From: Acanthochlamys bracteata
Lineage: Eukaryota; Streptophyta; Magnoliopsida; Pandanales; Velloziaceae
Direction: 5' to 3'
DNA: 64,000 bases
Assembly: GCA_019914995.1 (NCBI GenBank)
Contig: CM034135.1
Location: 7,380,501-7,444,500, forward strand
A program made the translations under genes and the position numbers. The notes under the pieces were generated by a model. That model had not been told where the DNA came from. It did no database searches and worked only from the letters and a program-made list of their open reading frames with translations. Positions 1-10,954 of the stretch are shown here, in pieces (the first letter of the stretch is position 1; the number at the start of each line of letters is the position of its first letter).

Positions 1-2871
1 GTTGTCTCCAAAGAAGACGTGGGAGGGGTTCATTGGTGCATCGATCATAACCATAATTTCTGCTGTTTGGGTGAGGATGCAAATTTTCAACTTTACTTAT
101 TCCTAGATGCTGAATAAGTATCTTGTACTAAGGGTGTTTTGGCCTGATTTTACATAGAAGATAGTTCATTCTTCAGATGGACCTAATATTAACAAGTTGC
201 AATGGTGTCATTCCATGATTCATTGCATTGTTTATATTACTTATCAATTTTTTTTATTTGCAGTTAGCATATGTGATTGGCCAATTTCAGTGGCTAACAT
301 GTCCTTGAAAGGTTGTACAATGTCCTGGTCTTTAATTTTAGTTAGATACATTTTAGCGAGTTCAAGATAAACACAATGAATTTTCATAATTCACAGGATT
401 TATCTGTTGGTTGGCTCACCTGTGATCCAGGCCCTTTGTTTCATCCTGTATATTGGCCTATTACTGAGTGGATTAGAATCTGGGTAAGTCCTTGCATTGT
501 GTCATTTCAGCTAGTATGTGAAACTTACTTTTTCGTCAAAGAAGCGTTTACCTGTATCCTTACTCTTGCTTCATCAAGGTGTTTGTTTTGTCGGCAATAA
601 TTTATATCTGTTTCTGCTAAATCCTTTTCTCCATCCATGATTGTTAACTACAAACTAAAATTCTTAGCTGGTTCAATTCTTCTGTCAACTTATTTCTGCC
701 TCAGTTCATTTGTTCATAGAACAAGGTTTTGTCTTCTTGTTGCCTAAATTGCACTATCACTGTTGCTCTAACTTTTGATCCAAGGACTTTTGAATCTATA
801 TATTCTGCTTGGATTATAATTTAAGGGTTTTGGGGCAGTTTGATGATTTAATTGGCTGTGAATAACTTTGGACTCAGGATATCCTACAAGAAATGCTTTT
901 TACCATGAGAAATCTTATGATATGATGTGGTTGTTTTATAATCATCTTTTAAGATGTTATCTTTTCTTAATTTGGTGGTGTGTTTGTTATTTCCTGTGCA
1001 TATCCTAACTTGCTAGGAAGGGGCTTGCCTATGTCTTGAAGGTAGAGATAGAGAGATCAAATAATCACAGGCTCTATTTTGTTTTGGTTTGAACTAATGA
1101 AATAGATTTCTCTATATGCAAAACCAGATGTGCTTTTTCACTGAAAATTGAATTCAGCTTGTTACTATTGAAGTAGATTAACTGCACTAGTTTCTCATTT
1201 TCAAAACCAAAGATGAACAGCACATGCAGCCAATTCTTTCATCTTTTAGATAAAACAGGGATGGAGATTGATGAAAAAAAGAAAGACAAGAAAAAAAAGC
1301 ACTTGTTGCTGTTCTATATCGAGCACTGGAATATGATAGGCAAATATAGCAACTTTCAGAACCATTCAGCAACCAGTTTTTAAATTTATGCTTATAGCCA
1401 GCCAAACATTATGTTTATTGATTTCTTCAGTAGTGCTTCATATAGATGCTTTATTCCAGTTTACACAAAATCAGTACACAAAGAAAATATTTTAATTGAA
1501 TAGGATTTCTCCCTCTTTCTACAGTTAGATTGGTGCTAATTCTTTTATCTATTTTCTTCTAGTTTCCATGGAAAGAAGTGGCAATGACGCCTGTTATGTG
1601 GCATGCTTTAGCTTTTGGTCTATTTGCATCGATTATAGCACCATTTGGAGGTTTCTTTGCAAGTGGCTTCAAGCGTGCTTTTAAAATCGAGGTCCTTCAA
1701 ATTTCCATTTGCATGCTTAAGAAGTTTTTTTAATGGTTATACAAACTTAATAGCTATCTCTTTGTTTTTGCATCTGGTTTTAGGACTTTGGTGATAGCAT
1801 CCCTGGTCATGGTGGGCTCACAGATAGAATGGATTGCCAGGTAATCCAACGATGAGCTAAGGTGTCAATCATCAAAGAATTTTTTGATTTCTGCTCTGCA
1901 GCAGTAGTCAATCATGCAACATACATTTGTTATGTGCAATCTTATTTGCTAACATCACCATCGCCAGCACCAAATCATCTATCCTTCATTGTGTGTTTAA
2001 CCTAACTCTTGAAAGTTCGAAATATAGGAACTTAACAATGTCATAGCAAAAGATTTGCTTAAACTCGTAGTTCAAAATTCTGGACCTATCCTTTCAAGAT
2101 ACATCACTATATCTATATATATATATATTTTTAAAATGTACAACATTCATATCTCGACATTGGGTAAAGCTTAAACCAACTGTAACATCAAAAATTGTAA
2201 TAATAGTGCCGATATGACTATTCTACTGTTGTATTTTTTTGTTGAAACTAAAAGCTTCTTCAGGGATTTACCTCTTTTAGAAGTGATCTGTTAAGATTGG
2301 GTTCTCTGGTCAGACTCTTGAATGGACTTATTTGAATCATGACCAAGTAGTGTTATTAAATTATATATGAGTCAGCATTCAGGTAGTAACTGTTAGAAGC
2401 TCTGGTGTTTGTTAGCCAATACGCACTTGCAGTCAGCGTTTGGGTAACTATGCTCTTGCCTTACCTACATTAGTCAGAAATAAACAATTACAATTTAAAT
2501 ATCTATTATCTTCAGTATCTATCTTTTTTATTGATTTATTTGAAGTTTTAGTTGCTCCTTGAATTGCTGAAATTTTTAATGATCTCATCTCGTGATGAGC
2601 TCTTACCTCATCCTTGCCTTACAGATGGTCATAGCTGGGTTGCATACATCTGTCATCAGTCATTCATCATGACTGAGAGCTTAACAATGGAAACGATACT
2701 TGATCAGGTACTCAAAACTCCTCTTCCCTGTTTACAGGGGGATACTCTATTGATACACAATCTCAAACTTCCTTTTCCTTATTGTAGATATTGAGAAATC
2801 TTTCAGTTGAAGAACAGCATCATCTGTATGCTGCGTTGGAAAAGGTTATTTTCCCGAGAGCGCTCGGGTAA
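1..2871 (+). pseudogene. CDP-diacylglycerol synthase (phosphatidate cytidylyltransferase), 3' exons, probable pseudogene
   Basis: The family makes CDP-diacylglycerol from phosphatidate and CTP in endomembranes for phospholipid synthesis. Exons read as 1-70 (SPKKTWEGFIGAS motif), 264-311, 397-483, 1563-1691, 1784-1840, 2625-2707 and 2788-2871 (stop TAA); earlier exons lie outside the window. The family signature is plain across 1563-1840: [10 protein letters not shown] then DFGDSIPGHGGLTDRMD. Three lesions are visible. TGA at 306-308 falls where the family has Arg in WLTCPRKD, fitting CGA to TGA. Exon 2625-2707 is 83 nt although both flanking introns are phase 0, so one base is missing between MVIAG and AYICHQ. 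The signature Lys before DFGD is Glu. All splice sites remain canonical, so decay looks recent, or two of the lesions are sequence errors. Identity is near certain; pseudogene status is likely. Confidence 0.85.
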
Positions 2872-3404
2872 CTTTGATGTTGTCAATGTGAATAAACCTC
2901 TTTATAGCAATTGTACAGGCTGCCTTTGTGTTGCTAGGCTTCTGCTTTTCTTTACATGAGACACCTTGTCAATAGGACATTTTGTAGCTTTTGCAAGCAT
3001 TCCATTGAGCTCAACGTTTCCCTTTTCTTCTTTCGGAACTAATCATAAATAGTTCGACCATTTTCTTCCATGAGATTGTACGTAAGTTTTGAGCTAATGA
3101 AATTATTGTTGATGCAATACATAGATTTGATTGGTATGTTATTAGCAATATTCCCTTATTAGCAAGCTATGATATTCTTATGGCACTACGCAAAGCATAA
3201 AGAGAAACAAGATCTACATCTTACAGAGATATTCTTTCCTTTAAGATCTAAAATGACCCAACGCAGAAGAATAGCAGCAAAAGAAAAGTGAACAAGTCTT
3301 CTTAAAGGCCTTCAATAGACATGCCTACATATACCCTTCTAGGGAATGCCCCTAACAAAGTCTTCAAACTTCAATCTCTTCTCAAGTATCAGAAGTGATC
3401 AACA
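2872..3404. other. Spacer between the CDP-DAG synthase copy and the phytocyanin
   Basis: The first part is probably the 3' untranslated region of the upstream gene. The last 100 bases hold a TATA-like CATATAC near 3330 and a short leader for the phytocyanin. No coding sequence is seen. Confidence 0.5.
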
Positions 3405-4349
3405 ATGGCAATGGGTTATGGCAACTACTTTGTGCTACTAATGTGTCTTGCACTTGTAGGGCCAATGGCAGCTTCTGCTTACCAGTTTAAGGTCGGCGGA
3501 GCGAATGGGTGGACTGTGCCTGACCCCAACGGCATGTCCTATAACCAGTGGGCCGAGAAGAACCGATTCCAGATCGGAGACTCATTATGTAAGTTGGTCT
3601 ACAAAACCAATGCTATGTCTATAGTACTTAGGGTCCGTTTGGATGAGCGTTCCACAAAAATATTTTTTTAATTTTTATTTCATATTTTTTAATAATTTTT
3701 TATAATATTTTATAAATATTATTTAAAATTTTAGAAATTATATAAAACTTTTATATTGTAAAATTTTATTATTATTTATTATTATTTTTTTAAATTACAA
3801 AAAATAGAACTAATTTTTTAAAATAGAATAAAAAATATTTCATCAAAATAGCATTTTTTTATCAGCACTTTCAAACACACTCTTATTTTAGTTTGGAAAA
3901 TTTTGCCTACATGGCGTAGTGAAGTGTGGTGTTTGTCCATGATGATGGCAGTGTTTGTGTACCCTAGTGGGAAAGATAGCGTCCTCCAAGTAGACAGCGA
4001 CGCATACACCAAGTGCAACACTTCATCGTACATTCAGAGCTTCAGGGACGGCAACACGGTCTTCACCTTCGACCACGCGGGACCGTTCTACTTCATCAGC
4101 GGGAATAAGGACAACTGCAACCGCGAGGAAAGAATGATCGTCGTCGTCTTAGCTGACCGTAGTGGCCGTTTTGCGTTGCCTCCAACTTCACCTCCACCTC
4201 CACCTGCAACTCCAGCATCCCCACCACCTGCTGAAGAGCAAACACCGACACCACCTCCACCTCCGGCTCCTAGTGCCGCTTCAACAGTGAAGGTTGCTGC
4301 TGGTTTTGTTGGTGGCGTGCTAAGTGTTGCGGGTGCTCTTGCTCTTTAA
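3405..4349 (+). CDS. Early nodulin-like protein (phytocyanin without copper ligands), GPI-anchored
   Basis: Exons 3405-3588 and 3952-4349 join as T|TG (Leu) to restore GDSLLFVYPSGKDSV, giving 193 aa. Residues 1-25 are a signal peptide ending AASA. The plastocyanin-like domain follows, with the pair of Cys expected for its disulfide (TKCN and DNCN). A Pro-rich stretch rich in PPPP and the hydrophobic tail STVKVAAGFVGGVLSVAGAL indicate a cell-wall-facing arabinogalactan-type protein held by a GPI anchor. The copper positions lack His, Cys and Met (NQWAEKNRF; FISGNKDNC), as is normal for early nodulin-like proteins, so it probably binds no copper. The 363-nt intron is mostly a MITE-like insertion. 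Confidence 0.92.
3630..3893. mobile_element. MITE-like element, family A, in the phytocyanin intron
   Basis: One end reads GTCCGTTTGGATGAGCGTT and the other, reversed, GAGTGTGTTTGAAAGTGCTG. The interior is nearly pure A/T with runs such as TTATAAATATT. It fills most of the only intron of the phytocyanin gene. Confidence 0.55.
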
Positions 4350-5370
4350 TGAAGTGCTTGATTCGTTTGTTTAATTCTTCTTTGATTTGATTATTCTTGG
4401 TTTCTTGATTCATTTTGTTTTGATGGCAAGTTGATTCTTGGTGTGTGATATGGTAAGTGAAGAAAGAAAATAAAGAAGTATATATGTACATGTTTATGCA
4501 ATGTATAATATGTTTTATTTGTACATCGCTACTTATTTATGCCCATTAATCAATTGAAATTTGTATAAAAATGCAAATTCAAGGTCTTTCATTACGTGGA
4601 GATTGGTACCAAATTATTTGGAATTAGTGGTAAAATCTACTAGCGGCAATATATAATCTGATTAAAAAATTCAATAAAAAAATCAATTTATTTAATTCAG
4701 ATTAAAATTAATAAGTTTAATATATAAAATTTATAGATCGTATTAAAATTAGTTTTTATTAAATAGGATAATTCAAATTTAATTTGATTAATAAATAATT
4801 AAATTATGGTTGATAATTTTTATACATAAATATATAGATCGATTTATAGTTGAACGATTTTGATAGAAATATAACTCTTTGGGCTTTACGGAAAGATTGC
4901 TCTCTTAAATTAGAGAACTTTGTTTCAAAATCGGAGAGTTAGGTTTTCTTAGGATCGTATTAGTTTATATCACAAATTTTATTTTTTCAAATTCACTTTT
5001 AATATAAAATAAATAAAAAATTTAGAATAATTTTTATAAAATAAATTATAATACTTACTATTAATATAAAATTTTATTTTTTTATTAAATATTTCTAATT
5101 TTTAATTTAATTTTTTAAAATTTAATTTTTAAAATTCTAAGTTTATTCCAAAGGTAAACACACATTTTTCATCTTCTTAGCCATGGTAGCTAATATTCTG
5201 AATTTTTCATATGAGAGATAGTTTTCTTTGTTTGCTCAAAAACAAAAAACAAAAAAAAAGAGTATCTTCGTGATCGGAACTGTGCTTTCAGATTTCAGGC
5301 TTCGTGCAAATTTGAAAATTTTTAACTGGATATACCCGTAGCCGATTAATCAGATTTCAAATTTCCTTCT
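4350..5370. other. AT-rich spacer with a decayed repeat
   Basis: About 4635-4870 is a degraded relative of the hAT-like element at 15729-16581: it keeps GGCAATATATAA, a GTTGAACGATTTTGAT stretch and repeated TTTAAT phrases. The 3' untranslated region of the phytocyanin lies at the left end. No gene is seen. Confidence 0.4.
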
Positions 5371-5619
5371 CTGCAGCCTCGGCGCGATCTCTTCTCCCCG
5401 TCGCCGATCTCCTTCTCATTTTCCTCCGGCCTTTACTCCTCTTCAGTGAGTCTTCGTCCTTTCTTTACCTTCCAAAACAATAATTTCATACTATCAATTC
5501 ATACCTGTTGAATATCCGGCCCTTTAGAAGCTCAGAGAGAAATTTCTATTTTTGTTTAGAGGATCAGTTATCTTATTTTTTCGATCATGTTCTACAAGAC
5601 ATTGCAGTTCTTTACCTAG

Positions 5620-5879
5620 GAGCCGTTTGGAATTGTTATGAAATAGAGTTTTTTGAAATAAAAAGTATTTTTGTTCTTTTTGAAAAATAAATTATATTTT
5701 TTTTATTTCTAAAAAATAATAAAAATATGTAATAAAAAGATCTCATTCCGTAAAATTTTTTTATATTTTTTAAATTTTTAAATAAATTTTTTATATATTT
5801 ATAAAATATGTATTGAAAAATGTGAAATGAAGAATTGAAAAGTTGGGTTGGAGGAAAGCAAAGCCAAACACCTCCCTAG
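5620..5879. mobile_element. MITE-like element, family A
   Basis: Begins GCCGTTTGGAATTGTTATG and ends near AAGCCAAACACCTCC, an imperfect inverted pair, with the shared AT core (TAATAAAAATATGTAATAAA and ATTTTTAAATAAATTTTTTA). Confidence 0.55.
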
Positions 5880-5923
5880 TTCTTGAAGAAGAGTACATTT
5901 GGCAGACTTTTTTTTTTTGGGAC

Positions 5924-6040
5924 TGTTTGGTTCAGCTTTTCTTCAAAATTTTTTTTAATTTTTAATTTTATATTTTTTAATATATATTTTATAAATATTT
6001 AAAAATTTTATTTAAAAATTTAAATTATATAAAAAACTTA

Positions 6041-6071
<31 letters not shown>

Positions 6072-6134
6072 ATAAAAAAATAAAAATACTTTAATTTTAA
6101 AAAATTTTATTTTATAAATACTTTCAAAGCGTAA
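5924..6134. mobile_element. MITE-like element, family A, opposite orientation
   Basis: Starts ACTGTTTGGTTCAGC and ends near ATAAATACTTTCAAAGCG. It contains the AT core in reverse, including a (TA)n run at about 6041-6058. Confidence 0.45.
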
Positions 6135-6262
6135 CGTTACTCAGTAGTTAAGCTGTTAAAATTTGTTGAAAATATGTTTCTTCTTTTTCCACGCTGCAGT
6201 AATTTGTTCATTAACAAAAGGGAGGGAGTTAGATTGATTCTAAATAGTTGGAGGTTGCTGAA

Positions 6263-6850
6263 ATGTACTGTTCTTCTTTTGGTAAGTTTTTGCTCTGCCT
6301 AACAATTTGAAGATGTTTATTTATAAGCTACAGATATCTGTTATTTTACTCAACGTTTCTTCAGTGAAAACAATTTTGCTCGACCCTTTTGTTTCTCATG
6401 AAAACGATTTTGCAGAACTTGTACTGATTGTTAGCGTGCGTTTGGGATTACATTCTTTTTCAATTTTTTTAATTATATATTTTTTAATATATATTTTATA
6501 AATAATTAAAAAATTTATTTAAAAATTTAAAATATATAAAAAAGTTTATATAATAAAATATTTTTATTATTTTTTGAAATAAAAAAATAATTTTTTTTAA
6601 TATAATAAAAATATTTTTAAAATTTTTTTTTTAATTTCATAAGTAATACTAAACGCACTTATCTTATCATGTTAATGGAAAGTCCACCTCATGATATGCA
6701 GCAGCTTCAGCTGCAGCTATCGCCTTTACTCAGCAGCAGCGGCAGCAATTTGGTTTCCATCAAGGGCAACAGTTCCCTCAGCAGCTACATGGTCCTCCTT
6801 TCATGCCTCCCTGTGAAAGAAAAGTTTTGAACTTCTCAGCAGAGCAATAG
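6263..6850 (+). CDS. Short spliced reading frame, Ala/Gln-rich, unidentified; possibly a truncated gene
   Basis: A CT-rich leader at about 5370-5445 ends in a GTGAG donor, suggesting an untranslated first exon. A second exon 6200-6281 contains ATG at 6263 and ends at GGTAAG. A third exon from 6702 keeps the phase and runs to TAG at 6848-6850, giving 55 aa. The protein is Ala-rich, then Gln-rich (TQQQRQQFGFHQGQQ), then HGPPFMPP. This looks like the low-complexity start of a larger nuclear or RNA-binding protein whose remainder is missing, since no continuation is found before the PPR gene. A family A element lies in its intron. I do not recognise the family; it may be a gene fragment. Confidence 0.35.
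6435..6662. mobile_element. MITE-like element, family A, in the intron of the short Ala/Gln gene
   Basis: Ends are GCGTGCGTTTGGGATTACA and, at the right, AAGTAATACTAAACGCAC: an imperfect terminal inverted repeat around a nearly pure A/T core. Confidence 0.6.
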
Positions 6851-7255
6851 CATCTCTGCTGATGCTGCCCTGCTGCGTTGATCAATCCATAAATAAGAAC
6901 AAAGATTTCTTCTTTGTTCAATTTGTTTCAATGTTAATCAACAATAACAGAAAATAAAATAACCTAAGATTTTTGTTCTTGGGAAACCTTTGCCGCTCCC
7001 TAATTCAACAGCAAGAGATTTAACAAAGATATAATACTGCAATTTGTTGTAAATTAATCAAACTACATGGGCATTTTCTCAAAATAGAAGAAGAATGGCA
7101 TTTTAATGTAAATTAAACAATGTTTTATATGGGACGTTAAACACAGATAGCTTAGTATGCTGTTCACGTGTGTCACGTGCGAACCCGCGAAAGATATTCA
7201 ATTTAAAATTAAAAAACGTTGCTGTTTCTTTGTTTTAGAAGAAAAAAAAATTTCC

Positions 7256-9005
7256 ATGTTCTTCAAACCTGGCAAAATCAAAGAATATTCACCTCGATTT
7301 CTTCGTCTTCAACAACGAATTACCACCACTTACCAGTCTGTAGGTTCTAATTTCAGTACGAAACTTATAATCGCTCATTGCAAGTCCGGCAACGTTGAAG
7401 CCGCTCGTAAGGTATTCGATGAAATGCTTCAGAGAACTGTTGTTTCTTGGTCTGCTATTATTTCTGGGTACACTCAAAACGGGCGCCCAGAACATGCGTT
7501 GGAGATATTCAATTTGATGCTTAAATCTGAATGTAAGCCGAATCAATTTACTTATGGGAGTGTTTTGCGGGCTTGCGGTGGTGCTGGTTGCTTAAGGAGT
7601 GCTATGCAGGTGCATGCTTGTGCGGCAAAGAGCATGTTTGGTGATGATTTGTTTGTGCAGAGTGCGATTCTAGATTTGCAGTTTAAGTTTGGGTTCGTAG
7701 AGGATGCGAGGTGTTTGTTCGACCGGATGGAGTTGAAAGATACAGTGTGTTGGAATTCAGGGATAGCGGGGCTTGCTGTTTGTGGTCTTGCAGTAGATGC
7801 GTTACACTTGTTCCGTTCGATGATGAGAGACGGTATATCCTTACCCTTAAAGGATTGTTAAAAGTGCACGCAACTTGCTTTCCATGTGAAGGCTCTTACT
7901 TATGTTATGATCTAAAACAGGGATGCTACCCGACCGTTTCACTCTTGGAAGCATACTAAAAGCATGCGGGATGATCAAAATTCTTCAAAATGTAATGCAG
8001 GTTCACACTTTGCTTCTGAAGTTGGGCTATGGAGTAAGCTTTGTCGCCAACAGGTCTTTGATTGATGCATATGCAAAATGTAGTTGCATGAGCAGTGCAA
8101 GGTTGCTGTATGATGCCATGCAGCAACCGGATTTGATTTCTTGTACTGCACTCATCACTGGCTATGCTCAGGAAGAAAAACACAGTGGCGAGGCATTGAA
8201 ACTTTTCTTTGAGATGATTAGGAAAGGGAAAAAGTTTGATGATGTTATCTTATGTTCTGTTCTTAACGCATGTGCCAACTTACCTTGTTTGAGTCTGGGA
8301 AAACAGATTCATGCAAAGATATGTAAGAGCCAAACCGATAATGATGTTGCTTTGAGCAATGCTTTGATTGACGTGTATGCTAAGTGTGGAGAAATCAAGG
8401 ATGCTCACCAGGCATTTAATGCGATGAGGTTCAAGAACGTTATTTCCTGGACCTCTTTGATTTCTGGCTATGGAAGGCATGGATTAGGAGAAAAAGCTGT
8501 GTCCCTTTTTCACCAAATGGATGGTGACGGATTGGAACCAAATGACGTTACATTCCTTTCCCTTCTATCTGCTTGTAGTCATGCTGGTTTGACTAGTATA
8601 GGATTGGACTTCTTCAATTCCATGGTTCATAAGTATAAGATACGTCCAAGACAAGAACATTATTCTTGTGTTGTTGATCTTCTCATGCGTGGAGGTCAAG
8701 TAGAAGAAGCCTTTGATTTTGTGAAGAAGTTGGGAGTTCCACTTAATTCATCGCTTTGGGGTGCCATGTTTGGGGCCAATAGAATTCATGGAAATATTTC
8801 GCGAGCATCGCATGGGAACGGTTCCTCAAAACATCTTTTGGCATTCAATCTTGATAGTTCTGTGAACTATGTTGCGCTTGCAAATACATATGCAGCAGCT
8901 GGTTTGTGGGAAGATGCACAGAAGATAAGGAAAATGATGGAAGATAAAGATATGAAAAAGAATGCTGGTTCCAGTCTTGTTTTATTGGCTAAGGAAGTGT
9001 TATGA
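7256..9005 (+). CDS. Pentatricopeptide repeat protein, PLS class with E motif
   Basis: Exons 7256-7832 and 7921-9005 join as G|GG (Gly) to read RDGMLPDRF; the 88-nt intron is GT-AG and contains stops. The product is 553 aa. An upstream in-frame start at 7157 exists, but the extra 33 residues look like leader, so I chose 7256. PPR units run almost throughout, with hallmarks VFDEMLQRTVVSWSAIISGY, NALIDVYAKCGEIKDAHQAF and VTFLSLLSACSHAGL. The C-terminus (NYVALANTYAAAGLWEDAQK) is an E motif; no DYW domain follows. Such proteins bind organelle RNA in a sequence-specific way, usually for editing or processing in mitochondria or plastids. The part before the E motif (MFGANRIHGNISRASHG) is degenerate. 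Most PPR genes have no intron, so this one is slightly unusual. Confidence 0.9.
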
Positions 9006-9073
9006 ATCAAATTTATAAGTAGTTTTTGGAGGTTTAAAATTGACTTGTAAATAGAGCTTCTTTGGTTAGACTG

Positions 9074-9306
9074 AGGGACGTTTAGTAGTGTTTATGAAAT
9101 AAAATTTTTTTAAAATAAAAAATATTTTTAAAAAAATTGATTTTTAATTTATAAAAAAATAATAAAAATATATAATAAAAAATTTTTATGTAAAATTTTT
9201 TTATATTTTTTAAATTTTTAAATAAATTATTTATATAATTTTAAAATATATATTAAAAATATAAATAAAAAATTAATTTTCTTAAATGTAATGCCAAACG
9301 GAGCCT
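9074..9306. mobile_element. MITE-like element, family A
   Basis: Left end GGGACGTTTAGTAGTGTTTA, right end ATGCCAAACGGAGCC, with the family AT core between. It starts about 70 bases after the PPR stop codon, so it may supply part of that 3' untranslated region. Confidence 0.6.
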
Positions 9307-9361
9307 AGTTGTCATAAGTGAGCTCGTTGTATTTGCAAGTGAGTTCTAAAATAATTTTTGT

Positions 9362-9600
9362 ATTTAGTAGATATTGGAAAAATTTATCATCTCATTTTAT
9401 TAAGATTTTTATTTCACATTTTAATTAAATTTTTTATTTTACATAATTTTGTTAAATATAAAAATATAAGAAACTTTTATATTATAAAATTTTATTATTA
9501 ATTATTTTTTAATTTTAATTAAAAATAAGACTTATTTTAAAAAGAATTTCAAACTCTTTTTAAATATTTTTGTCAATAACTATTACTAAACATCGCTTTT
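9362..9600. mobile_element. MITE-like element, probable family A
   Basis: TTTAGTAGATATTGG at the left and CTATTACTAAACATCGC at the right form an imperfect inverted pair around an A/T core. More diverged than its neighbours. Confidence 0.4.
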
Positions 9601-9973
9601 AATTGTTTATGAAATTGATAGAAAGTAACTTTTATTTATTTTTTAAAAGTGAGTTTTATATAACGTAAAGATTTTACTTGGTTGGAAGTCGACACATTAG
9701 TGGAAAGTTTAATTTCTACAAAAAAGCAGTGACTTCCCGTTCAAACCAAATATGCTAATAATGGAAAGACAAGCTTTCGAATGGAAAATTTGATCACTAT
9801 TTGGTAAACGTAAGACAGGTAATTTACTTTCTCAGTTCCTGCTTACTGCCATTTTATTCTTAATAGTATCTAAACAGGTCATTTGATTTTCATGATCTTG
9901 GTGATGGAAGATAAGTTTTATGTTATACAGAAAAACAAACCAAATTATCAGAAATTCTAGTCCACATTAAGCT

Positions 9974-10186
9974 TCATAAACACAAGATCAAATCAAACAA
10001 AAAAAGGAAAACAAAGATGAAGAAAAGAAGAATAAGAAGCATTGAGAGATTGCAGCAATGGTGGTGAGTGTTCAGACAGCCAAGGGATTTGTCTTCAACT
10101 TCCGGAATTATTATATCCCAGATCAGAAACTCTAGTCCAATCAGTTCGTCATCAACACGCCCACCATCAATTTTCAACATAATCAA
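9974..10186 (-). CDS. Unassigned small reading frame behind a good promoter
   Basis: A 70-aa reading frame starts at 10186 with MIMLKIDGG and ends in a Leu/Phe-rich hydrophobic tail. I do not recognise it. It is listed because a TATA box and a telo-box lie 250-290 bases upstream in the right orientation, with a CT-rich leader between, so a transcript probably starts here. The tail may really be an intron or untranslated sequence read through, and the transcript may be non-coding. Only the first 40 or so residues have ordinary composition. Confidence 0.25.
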   Translation of the reverse strand: MIMLKIDGGRVDDELIGLEFLIWDIIIPEVEDKSLGCLNTHHHCCNLSMLLILLFFIFVFLFLFDLILCL

Positions 10187-10427
10187 TCAACAGAAACTTT
10201 CAAAATAAATTGAGGTAAAAGAAAAACAAATCTATCCATCCATCGAAGAATCGAAGGAAAGAAAAAATTCATTCGACAAAACAAATAAATCAATGAAATT
10301 CAAATTCCAGAAGTAAGGAAGAACCACAGCGATCGACAGATGAATACAAGAAGGAAATTGCTGAAATTTCTAGCGAAGAAAGTTCTGACAAAAAATTTTT
10401 TGTTTCGATTTTAGAACGGCGCAGTAT

Positions 10428-10475
10428 TCTTGAAGTATTTATAAGCGATTTGATTGCGTCCTTAGGGTTTACTCA
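10428..10475 (-). promoter_or_regulatory. TATA box plus telo-box
   Basis: On the minus strand CTTATAAATACTTC lies at about 10432-10445, and AAACCCTAAG (10470-10461) sits just upstream. Telo-box motifs near a TATA box are typical of plant genes for ribosome and small nucleolar RNA functions. The gene it drives is not identified. Confidence 0.45.
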
Positions 10476-10679
10476 CCAACTGTTGGATTGGAAAACGGTT
10501 AGATACATCTAACGGTGGAAAAGATATATGCCAGGGGCATATTGTCAGGAATCTCATATTCAATAAAGTAAAGTAGGGGTTGCTTTTCGCAAATGCATTC
10601 AAGCATAAAAAAGCCACGAATTATAAAATTTTGAAATTCTACATATAACAATAATAATAATAATAACAAAAGAACTAAA

Positions 10680-10916
10680 TGAGCGTTTAGAGTTCTTCTT
10701 TTCAATTTTTTATTTTATATTTTTTAATATATATTTTATAAATATATAAAAAATTTATTTAAAAATTTAAAATATGTAAAAAAGTTTTACGAAGTAAAAT
10801 TTTTTTATTATATATTTTTATTATTTTTTTGAAAGTAAAATAAATATGGCTCATTTAAAAAAAAATAAATAATATTTATTATTTTAAAAAAATTTTATTT
10901 CATAAACACTACCACG
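10680..10916. mobile_element. MITE-like element, family A
   Basis: Begins GAGCGTTTAGAGTTCTTC and ends CATAAACACTACCACGC, with the shared AT core. It sits just past the 3' end of the membrane-protein gene at 10955. Confidence 0.6.
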
Positions 10917-10954
10917 CATATCTAACTATAATATTAATTAAAAGAATTACAAAA

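Noticed and set aside
376..600. Open frame of 74 codons in the CDP-DAG synthase region
   Set aside because: Only 397-483 is coding, as an exon of the synthase; the rest is intron read through.
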